Origin: Saccharibacillus sp. O23
GTDB taxonomy: Bacteria; Bacillota; Bacilli; Paenibacillales; Paenibacillaceae
Length of the DNA stretch: 64,000 bases
Direction of reading: 5' to 3'
Assembly: GCF_002205895.1 (NCBI RefSeq)
Contig: NZ_NJDE01000003.1
Location: forward strand, 372,001-436,000
Below, piece after piece: positions 1-6,260 of the stretch (position 1 is the first letter of the stretch; each line of letters begins with the position of its first letter). The notes under the pieces are model-generated. The model saw only the letters and a list, made by a program, of their open reading frames with translations, was not told where the DNA came from and made no database searches. Both the position numbers and the translations under genes were made by a program.

Positions 1-68
1 GCGTAACTATGATCCAGATTCCACCCGGCGGATGCGTCGGAGGAACGGTTGACGGAATTGTCGGTCAT
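1..68 (-). CDS. selO: N-terminus of SelO/YdiU-like protein (partial)
   Basis: Only the first 22 codons are inside the window; the gene continues off the left edge. The start ATG at 68 follows an AAGGAGG ribosome binding site with about 7 nt spacing. The peptide carries the GWNLDHSYA stretch. This resembles the conserved N-terminus of the SelO/YdiU (UPF0061) family, pseudokinases that AMPylate proteins. The gene is divergent from the response regulator at 173, and the 104 bp between them must hold both promoters. The assignment rests on a short motif from memory, so it is tentative. Confidence 0.5.
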   Translation of the reverse strand, partial: MTDNSVNRSSDASAGWNLDHSY

Positions 69-172
69 GGGACAAGCCTCCTTGTTCAAATTGGGCCTCT
101 CCCTTAGAGTAGAGGAGAAAGCCGCATATTTCCAGTTCGGGCCGATCTCGGCTCTGCTTAGGAGGAAGAAAC

Positions 173-886
173 GTGGAAGGAAATCTGTTGATTATCGAAG
201 ACGACGCCGGCATCAGCGGCATGGTCGCCGATTATATGAAGAAAGAAGGCTACCGCTCCACGGTCGTGCACGAAGGCGACCGCGCATTGGAACAGTTTCA
301 AGCGGAACGCTACGATCTGGTGCTGCTCGACCTCATGCTGCCGGGACGCAGCGGGATGGACGTGCTGCAGGAGATCCGAAGCGTGAGCCGGGTGCCGATC
401 CTGATCGTGTCGGCCAAAGACAACGAAGTCGAGAAAGCGCTCGGACTGCGTTTCGGAGCCGACGATTATATCGCCAAGCCTTTTTCCCTGATCGAATTGT
501 CGGCCCGCATCCAAGCGTCGATCCGCCGGGCGACGCAGTATTCGACGCCGGATATGCAGGCCGCGCCGCAGCCGGCCGAACCGAAACGGTTGACCGCCGG
601 CGACTTGATCGTGGATCCCGAGAATTTCAGCGTGCGCAAGCGCGGCGAAGAAATTCGTTTGACCGCCAAAGAATTCCAGATTCTCAAGCTGATGATCCAG
701 CACCCTTCCCGCGTTTATACGAAAGCCATGCTGTACGAACAGGTCTGGAACGAGGAATATTACAACGACGATAACGCGATCAACGTCCATATGCGCAGGC
801 TCCGCGAGAAGATCGAAGACGATCCGTCGAACCCGCGTTATATCGTGACGCTGTGGGGCATCGGGTACCGACTGGGGGAACTGTGA
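173..886 (+). CDS. OmpR-family response regulator
   Basis: A 237-residue two-domain response regulator. The receiver domain (about 1-120) has the acidic pair D10/D11, the phospho-acceptor D53 in LLDLMLPG and the switch lysine in the YIAKPF loop. The C-terminal winged helix (about 140-237) ends in the RRLREKIED and GIGYRL signatures of the OmpR/PhoB class. The start is a GTG at 173, preceded by AGGAGGAAGAAAC; no ATG fits this well. The stop codon abuts the ATG of the kinase at 887, so the two are translated as a pair. The ABC exporter genes downstream suggest the pair senses an antimicrobial peptide or envelope stress (inference). Confidence 0.93.
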   Translation: MEGNLLIIEDDAGISGMVADYMKKEGYRSTVVHEGDRALEQFQAERYDLVLLDLMLPGRSGMDVLQEIRSVSRVPILIVSAKDNEVEKALGLRFGADDYIAKPFSLIELSARIQASIRRATQYSTPDMQAAPQPAEPKRLTAGDLIVDPENFSVRKRGEEIRLTAKEFQILKLMIQHPSRVYTKAMLYEQVWNEEYYNDDNAINVHMRRLREKIEDDPSNPRYIVTLWGIGYRLGEL

Positions 887-1861
887 ATGGAAGACTTGTG
901 GTGGGTCTTGCTGCTGCCGATCCTCGTTCTGCTCGGCTTGTATATCGGAGAGAAGCTGCGCGTCCGCAAGCTGCGGAGGGACCTCTCTTACATAAACGGC
1001 AAACTGGCGGAACTCGCCGCTCCCGATCGCGTCATCGGCCGCGAACGGCTGCTGGTCGTGACCGGGGAATCGGAGCTGCGCGAACTGCTGATAGGCCTGA
1101 ATCTGCTGCTGGAACGGGCCGCGCAGTCCGCTTCGGATTACGTGCGGACCGAACAAGCGATGCGCCGCATGCTCGCGAACGTCTCCCACGATCTCAAGAC
1201 GCCGCTGACCGTCGTCATGGGTTATGCCGAAGTGCTGGATCGCAGCCCGCACTTTACCGACGAAGAACGCCGCGTCATGTTGAATCAGATCTACCGCAAG
1301 ACGGTCGAAGTGCACGAGCGCATCAACGCCTTTTTCGATCTGTCGAAGCTCGAATCGGGCGATTACGATCTGTCCTTGTCGCCCGTCGATGCCGCCGAGC
1401 TGTGCCGCCAACGCATCTTGGGCTACTTTGATCTGCTCGCCGACCGGGGCTTCGAAGTCGATATCCGGCTGCCCGAGCAGCCGGTATGGATCTACGCGAA
1501 CGCCGAAGCGCTGGACCGTATTCTGGACAATCTGCTCTCCAACGCGATTCGCTACGGCGCGGACGGCGGCTATCTCGGCCTGCATTTGAATCGCTCGGAG
1601 ACCGTCGTGACGATCGACGTGATCGACCGCGGCCGCGGCATCCCTTCTTCCGAGCAGCTTCGGGTGTTCGAGCGCATGTACACGCTGGAAGACTCCCGCA
1701 ACCGCGGTTTTCAAGGCAGCGGCTTGGGCCTTGCGATCGTCAAGCGCTTGACCGAGCGGCTCGGCGGCACCGTCTCGTTGACGAGCGAACCGGGCGCGCG
1801 GACCGCGTTCAGTCTGGCTTTCCCCGCTTCGACTTATTCGCCGCCCGCAAACGCGCGTTGA
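887..1861 (+). CDS. Membrane sensor histidine kinase
   Basis: A 324-residue kinase. It has a single hydrophobic segment at the very N-terminus (about 5-21) and essentially no extracellular sensor domain. The dimerisation H-box is NVSHDLKTPLT with phospho-acceptor H101. An HATPase_c domain follows, with an N-box (LDNLLSNAIRYG), a DRGRGIP G1 box and a GSGLGLAIV G2 box. The ATG begins right after the stop of the cognate regulator. Short intramembrane-type kinases beside ABC exporters in Firmicutes often use the transporter itself as sensor (established for Bce-like systems). Here the transporter is of the BcrA type, so that mechanism is only an inference. Confidence 0.92.
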   Translation: MEDLWWVLLLPILVLLGLYIGEKLRVRKLRRDLSYINGKLAELAAPDRVIGRERLLVVTGESELRELLIGLNLLLERAAQSASDYVRTEQAMRRMLANVSHDLKTPLTVVMGYAEVLDRSPHFTDEERRVMLNQIYRKTVEVHERINAFFDLSKLESGDYDLSLSPVDAAELCRQRILGYFDLLADRGFEVDIRLPEQPVWIYANAEALDRILDNLLSNAIRYGADGGYLGLHLNRSETVVTIDVIDRGRGIPSSEQLRVFERMYTLEDSRNRGFQGSGLGLAIVKRLTERLGGTVSLTSEPGARTAFSLAFPASTYSPPANAR

Positions 1862-1902
1862 AGCGCGATACGTCCTTCCTCCGGACGCCGCCGAGTCTTT
1901 CG

Positions 1903-1955
1903 TAAGAAATAAGTAAGAAACGCGACAGGGAAAAGACAGCCCCGCCCGATAAGAT
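1903..1955 (+). promoter_or_regulatory. Candidate response-regulator direct repeat and promoter of the ABC genes
   Basis: Two copies of TAAGAAA lie at 1903-1909 and 1914-1920. Their start-to-start distance is 11 bp, one helical turn, as is typical of OmpR-class binding sites. A -10-like TAAGAT sits at 1950-1955, about 30 bp downstream, with no good -35 in between. That geometry suits an activator-dependent promoter for the ABC genes starting at 1998. The site is seen in the sequence; its link to the regulator at 173 is inference. Confidence 0.4.
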
Positions 1956-1997
1956 GAATACATCAGGAAAAACAAACGAGAAGGAGCGAACGAAACC

Positions 1998-2942
1998 ATG
2001 ACGGATACGATACGGACTCTTATGCTCAGCAAAAACTATCGGGCGGCCGACGTCGTCGCGAACGTGAACATGACGGTCAAACGAGGCGAAATCTACGGAT
2101 TTCTGGGACCGAACGGCGCCGGCAAGTCGACGGTCATGAAAATGCTGCTGGGACTGGTACGGCCGACCGGCGGCGAGATCGAATTGTTCGGCGAAAAGCT
2201 GATCCCCGGCTCCATCGACCATCTGAAGCGGATCGGCCATTTGATCGAAACGCCGGCTTTTTACGACAAGATGACCGCTCGCGAAAATCTGGAACTGCAC
2301 GCCGAATACATGGGCTACCACAACAAAGAATCGATCGACGACGCGCTGCGCATGGTGCAGTTGGTCGGCGTCGACAAAAAGCCGGTCAAGCAGTTCTCCC
2401 TAGGCATGAAGCAGCGACTGGCGATCGCCCGCGCGATCTCGACCCGTCCGGAGCTGCTGCTGCTCGACGAACCGATCAACGGGCTGGACCCGGAAGGCAT
2501 TCAGTTGATGCGCGGGCTGTTCCGACGGCTGCGCGACGAATGGGGCACCTCTATTCTGATCTCCAGCCACCTGCTGTCGGAGATCGAGCAGATCGCCGAT
2601 ACGATCGGCGTGATCGACGGAGGCCGGCTGGTTCGCGAGGTAGCGCTGGACGAAGTTCGGTCTTCGACCACCGATTATATCGAGATCTCGACCGCGAACG
2701 CGGCGCTGGCCGCTTACGTGCTGACCGAGAAGCTCGGCATCGAACGGTTCAAACAGGTCGGCGAACGCACGCTGCGCGTCTACGACTCGCATGTGCCGCA
2801 GGAGACGCTGTCCAAGACGCTGATCTTGAACGACGTGCCGATCGAGTCGATCAACCGCCGCCATCACACGCTGGAAGAATACTTTTTCGATATGGTCAAA
2901 GGAGGAGACAACCATGCTGCATCTCGTCAAGCTGGAGCTTAA
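1998..2942 (+). CDS. ABC transporter ATP-binding protein (BcrA-like)
   Basis: A 314-residue ATPase of the BcrA/lantibiotic-immunity class. It has Walker A GPNGAGKST (37-45), the ABC signature FSLGMKQR (133-140), Walker B LLLLDEP (153-159) and an H-loop in LISSHLLSE. The C-terminal extension of about 90 residues is usual for this class. The start ATG follows AAGGAGCG. The stop overlaps the permease start by 29 bp. With the permease it should form an exporter for a peptide or lipid-like antimicrobial, or an envelope component. The substrate cannot be read from the sequence. Confidence 0.92.
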   Translation: MTDTIRTLMLSKNYRAADVVANVNMTVKRGEIYGFLGPNGAGKSTVMKMLLGLVRPTGGEIELFGEKLIPGSIDHLKRIGHLIETPAFYDKMTARENLELHAEYMGYHNKESIDDALRMVQLVGVDKKPVKQFSLGMKQRLAIARAISTRPELLLLDEPINGLDPEGIQLMRGLFRRLRDEWGTSILISSHLLSEIEQIADTIGVIDGGRLVREVALDEVRSSTTDYIEISTANAALAAYVLTEKLGIERFKQVGERTLRVYDSHVPQETLSKTLILNDVPIESINRRHHTLEEYFFDMVKGGDNHAASRQAGA

Positions 2943-3609
2943 AAAGGTAAGCCTGCGCGGCTACGTCTACGGAGCGCTGATCGCCTACGCGGCTATCGCG
3001 GCCTTCCTGCTGCTGCTGTACTTCTTCGAAGGCAGCGACTCTTCGGCTCCCGCTTTCACAAGTCAGTTCGAAATGCTGACGGTCGTCAACACGATGGTCT
3101 GCGCCACGTTCATCGTCTACTCGTCCGCGCTGCTGTCGGGACTCGTCATCGGCGAATTCAAAGACAAAACGATGTCGCTGCTGTTCGCCTATCCCGTGAG
3201 CCGCAAACAGCTGATCTTCGCCAAGCTGTCCGTCGTTTTCGCGTGGTGCTTCGTCAACATCGTGCTCGGCAATCTGCTGATCGGTACGGTGATGCTGACC
3301 GTGAACGGCTATGTCGGTCAAGTAGGCGGCGAGCTTGCGGCAGTCGAGCTGCTGCGCCATGTCGGATTCATTCTGCTTCAGGGCGTCGGCGCCGCGGGCA
3401 TGAGCCTGCTGCCTCTTATCGTGGGACTTCCGCGCCGCTCGGTGCCGGCTACGATCGTGTCCTCGATCTTCATCGTCTCGATCGTCAATTCCAACAACAA
3501 CGGCTTCTCGCTCAGCTCGATCGTCGCGATTCCTTTGATTCTGGCCGCGATCGGAATCTTCGGCGCTTACCTGAGTTTCCGCAATATCGACAAAGCGGAC
3601 GTGGCTTGA
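2914..3609 (+). CDS. ABC transporter permease (ABC-2 type)
   Basis: A 231-residue integral membrane protein with about six hydrophobic segments. It has the layout of ABC-2 permeases of the BcrB/lantibiotic-immunity class: one early transmembrane helix, then a run of helices between residues 60 and 225. The ATG at 2914 lies inside the 3' end of the ATPase gene and has its own AAAGGAGGAG ribosome binding site, so translation is coupled. It pairs with the ATPase at 1998. A terminator hairpin follows at 3651. Confidence 0.87.
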   Translation: MLHLVKLELKKVSLRGYVYGALIAYAAIAAFLLLLYFFEGSDSSAPAFTSQFEMLTVVNTMVCATFIVYSSALLSGLVIGEFKDKTMSLLFAYPVSRKQLIFAKLSVVFAWCFVNIVLGNLLIGTVMLTVNGYVGQVGGELAAVELLRHVGFILLQGVGAAGMSLLPLIVGLPRRSVPATIVSSIFIVSIVNSNNNGFSLSSIVAIPLILAAIGIFGAYLSFRNIDKADVA

Positions 3610-3650
3610 AGCCCCTTGCCTCAAGACCTTTACGGCGAAACACGAAAAAG

Positions 3651-3687
3651 CCGGAGAACTCCCGATGCGGGAAGTCTCCGGTTTTTT
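3651..3687 (+). terminator. Rho-independent terminator of the ABC operon
   Basis: The stem CCGGAGA...TCTCCGG, with a GC-rich inner part, is followed by TTTTTT. It closes the regulator-kinase-ABC operon. Confidence 0.85.
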
Positions 3688-3742
3688 GTCGATGCTGCCT
3701 TATTCGGCGCCGCGGTGCGCGGAAGGAAATATCGCGAATCCG

Positions 3743-4333
3743 TCATCTTCGACGAACTCCCCCCAGAAAGATCTCGACGCCTTGGCGGAACAAAGCGCTT
3801 AACGGTTCCGGCTCCATCGAGAAAATCAGCGGGCACAGCGAACCGATCCATGTCCCGAACAAGAACGTCGCGCTCGGCAGATCCGGAATATCGAACTCGC
3901 CTTCCGCGATGCCCTGCGTCAAAATGGCTCCGTAGATGCCCATCGGCGTCTCGGCAAGTCCGTGAAGCTGCCGGATCGTATCCGGGTCGGTGTTCGGATT
4001 GCCCGCCAATTCCTGCCCCACGTGCAGCAGCGGCGTCTTGTAATTGTTCATCGCGAATTGGGCCACGGCATGCAGCTTCTCTGTCGCGGTCGGATAATTC
4101 GGTTCGATCGCCGACCATTTCTCGCCCCAAGACCGCATCGTGTCTTTCGCGAGCGCGACGAACAGCTTTTCTTTGTTATCGAAATGGTAATAGATATGCC
4201 CTTTGCTGAATCCGGATTCCCGCGAGATATCCGATACGGAAGTCGCCGAGAAGCCTTTCTGGGCAAAAAGCTGCGCCGCTTTCTCCGCGATGATCCGCCG
4301 GGTTTCTTCGCTGTCGTAATGTCTTTTGCTCAT
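3743..4333 (-). CDS. TetR-family transcriptional regulator
   Basis: A 196-residue TetR/AcrR protein. The N-terminal DNA-binding domain (about 8-55) contains the helix-turn-helix VSDISRESGFSKGHIYYHF. The C-terminal domain is an all-helical ligand pocket of unknown specificity. The reading frame stays open upstream, but the ATG at 4333 has an AAAGGAG ribosome binding site and gives the normal family length. It is the last gene of a minus-strand run with the VOC protein (47 bp upstream) and the SatA-like acetyltransferase. It probably regulates that operon. Confidence 0.9.
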   Translation of the reverse strand: MSKRHYDSEETRRIIAEKAAQLFAQKGFSATSVSDISRESGFSKGHIYYHFDNKEKLFVALAKDTMRSWGEKWSAIEPNYPTATEKLHAVAQFAMNNYKTPLLHVGQELAGNPNTDPDTIRQLHGLAETPMGIYGAILTQGIAEGEFDIPDLPSATFLFGTWIGSLCPLIFSMEPEPLSALFRQGVEIFLGGVRRR

Positions 4334-4380
4334 AACGATCTCCTTTAGAACGATTGGACGAATGCCGCGAGCCTTTTGCG

Positions 4381-4857
4381 CTATCCGTTTCTCGCCGACG
4401 ATGCTCTTCCGCATACCTTTTCCCAATCCGGCCAAGACATGATTGGCAGTTCGGGTCTCGGCTCGTCCGCCAACATCGCGAGCAGCTCCACGGAATGCCC
4501 GTCGGGATCGTCGAAGTAGAGGGAAACCGCCGGCATGAACGGGAAAACGCTCAACGGTTCGCCGCTTTCTCCGAAAAAGTTGGTCGTCTGCACGCCGCGC
4601 TCCCGCAGCGTCCGGCCTGCCGCTTCCAGATCTTCCAACGCGACGCGAAACGCGAAATGCTGGCGCTGCACGAGCGGAGACGGATAATTCTCCCGGATGC
4701 CGAACATCGCTTCGCCGGGCCGGCCGATCCAATAGAACTTCGACTTGCGGGCCGGGTCTTCGTGCAGCGGAATCAATCCGAGCACCCGCTCGTAAAATTC
4801 GGCCGAAGCCCGATAATCGCCGACATTGATATGAGTCTCGAACAAGCCTTGAATCAT
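4381..4857 (-). CDS. VOC/glyoxalase-fold protein
   Basis: A 158-residue single-domain vicinal-oxygen-chelate protein. The two beta-alpha-beta-beta-beta halves are recognisable. The usual metal ligands are present: His in the N-terminal THINVGDY strand, His in QHFAFRV and Glu in HSVELLA. The family includes glyoxalases, dioxygenases and fosfomycin or bleomycin resistance proteins, and nothing here decides among them. It starts with ATG after AAAGGGGCAT. It lies 24 bp after the acetyltransferase and 47 bp before the TetR gene, so one operon is likely. Confidence 0.85.
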   Translation of the reverse strand: MIQGLFETHINVGDYRASAEFYERVLGLIPLHEDPARKSKFYWIGRPGEAMFGIRENYPSPLVQRQHFAFRVALEDLEAAGRTLRERGVQTTNFFGESGEPLSVFPFMPAVSLYFDDPDGHSVELLAMLADEPRPELPIMSWPDWEKVCGRASSARNG

Positions 4858-4881
4858 CGTATGCCCCTTTCGCCTATCGCT

Positions 4882-5448
4882 TTATTCGCCGTTTTCGGCC
4901 GCAAAGATTTTGTAGAAATACAGCGTCGCCTCGATTTCCGGATTAATGGCCTGCTTCAGCGTATCGACGCCGCCGAGCTTCATCCCCTGCTTCAGATAGA
5001 ACCGGCAGGCGGCGAGATTGTCGTCCTGCGCTTCGAGCGACAAACCGATCAACTCCTGCTCTTTCGCCCAAGCTTCCGCCTGTTCCATCAACCGCCCCGC
5101 GACGCCGCGTCCCCGATGCGAGCCGCGTACGGCGATATTCTCGATATAGGCATAATGCGTCCAATCCCGCACGAGCCGAATCTGACCGATGCATTCCGCG
5201 CCGTAGAACGCCAGAAAGATCGCTTTGTCCGAACTGCCGATATAACTCTCCCAATCCAAACGATCTTCGGGAAACTGAATAAACCGCGTCTCGGCGAACA
5301 ACTCTTCTTCATGGCTCCATTCGCCGCCTTGCAAGCTCGGCACGAGGCGGCCGAAGATCGGAAAGGTCTCGTTGGCGTCGTTGACGTAAGGAATATGCTC
5401 GATTCCGAAACGCTCGATCCGTATTCCGATAACTTCTTCGCTTTTCAT
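4882..5448 (-). CDS. GNAT N-acetyltransferase, streptothricin acetyltransferase (SatA/YyaR)-like
   Basis: A 188-residue acetyltransferase. The N-terminal half contains FPIFGRLVP. The GNAT core has YIENIAVRGSHRGRGVAGRLM (acetyl-CoA loop RGRGVA) and ends with LSLEAQDDNLAACRFYLKQG. Pattern and order match the SatA/YyaR proteins that inactivate streptothricin, as I remember B. subtilis YyaR. The ATG at 5448 has an AAGGAGGAAACAG ribosome binding site; the open frame further upstream is not used. It is first gene of the operon with the VOC and TetR proteins, which suggests a small detoxification or resistance unit (inference). Confidence 0.8.
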   Translation of the reverse strand: MKSEEVIGIRIERFGIEHIPYVNDANETFPIFGRLVPSLQGGEWSHEEELFAETRFIQFPEDRLDWESYIGSSDKAIFLAFYGAECIGQIRLVRDWTHYAYIENIAVRGSHRGRGVAGRLMEQAEAWAKEQELIGLSLEAQDDNLAACRFYLKQGMKLGGVDTLKQAINPEIEATLYFYKIFAAENGE

Positions 5449-5580
5449 CTGTTTCCTCCTTATAACCTGCATGCTGCAAAATAAAATCTTAAATTTGATA
5501 TAAAAGAATCGTGTATCTTCCGTATCCTGTTGTAAGATGAAGAAAGTTAGCACACAAACCGCAGAGGTGGATGAACGATC

Positions 5581-6045
5581 ATGAAAAAAATCGCAAAAAC
5601 GCTGGCCGTTTCGGCCTTCGCGTTCGCAGCCGTCGTATCCGCAACGGCTCCCGTTTCGGCAAGTTCGGCTGTATCGTTCAACACCGGCGCTCTCCCGGCG
5701 TTCGACCTGTCGAGCATGGACGTCGAAACGGCCCTGATGATGGTTCAGCAGCAGCGCGCGCAGTTGTTGGATCAGCAGTTGGCCGATCAGGCCAATGCCG
5801 TGCAGGAAAGAAACGCGCAGCTCGCCATCTTGAGCTCGCAGTTGAAACAAGCCGAAGCAAACGGCGACGCGGCGACCGCCGCTCAGCGCCAGAGCGAAAT
5901 CGATGCCCTCTCCAACTCGCAGCAGATCGATATGCTCCGTTTGCAATCCCTGAGCAACAAACGCAACGAAGCGTTCGACGTGATGACGAACTTCGTCAAG
6001 AAAATGCAAGATTCCAGATCGTCGATCATCGGGAACATGCGTTAA
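5581..6045 (+). CDS. Secreted coiled-coil protein of unknown function
   Basis: A 154-residue protein with a clear Sec signal peptide: MKKIAKT, a hydrophobic stretch, and cleavage likely after SVSA near residue 27. The mature part is helical, rich in Gln, Ala, Asn and Asp. Heptad-like spacing between about 55 and 140 predicts a coiled coil. There are no cysteines and no catalytic motif. The ATG follows AGAGGTGG. It is a single gene with its own terminator at 6071. I do not recognise the family. Confidence 0.78.
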   Translation: MKKIAKTLAVSAFAFAAVVSATAPVSASSAVSFNTGALPAFDLSSMDVETALMMVQQQRAQLLDQQLADQANAVQERNAQLAILSSQLKQAEANGDAATAAQRQSEIDALSNSQQIDMLRLQSLSNKRNEAFDVMTNFVKKMQDSRSSIIGNMR

Positions 6046-6070
6046 GATTTTTTGACAGTATAGCATAAGA

Positions 6071-6105
6071 ACAGCCGCTCTCCGAATCGGGAGCGGCTGT
6101 TTTTC
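6071..6105 (+). terminator. Terminator of the coiled-coil gene
   Basis: A perfect 10-bp stem ACAGCCGCTC / GAGCGGCTGT with a 10-nt loop, followed by TTTTT. Confidence 0.9.
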
Positions 6106-6144
6106 GTCGCGTCGGCGGGCTTCGCTCGAGAACCGCATGCGGAC

Positions 6145-6176
6145 AAAAAAAAGGACTCTCTCCGAAAAGAGAATCC
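6145..6176 (-). terminator. Terminator of the GH3 gene (minus strand)
   Basis: On the minus strand the hairpin GGATTCTC...GAGAGTCC is followed by eight T residues (A-run at 6145-6152 on the plus strand). It lies 85 bp after the GH3 stop codon. Confidence 0.8.
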
Positions 6177-6260
6177 TCGTAACAGCAGCGCATCGGATCA
6201 GGATCGTTCAAACGCAAAACCGAGCTCCTGACGGACTACGACCGACGCTTTCCCGTCCGT

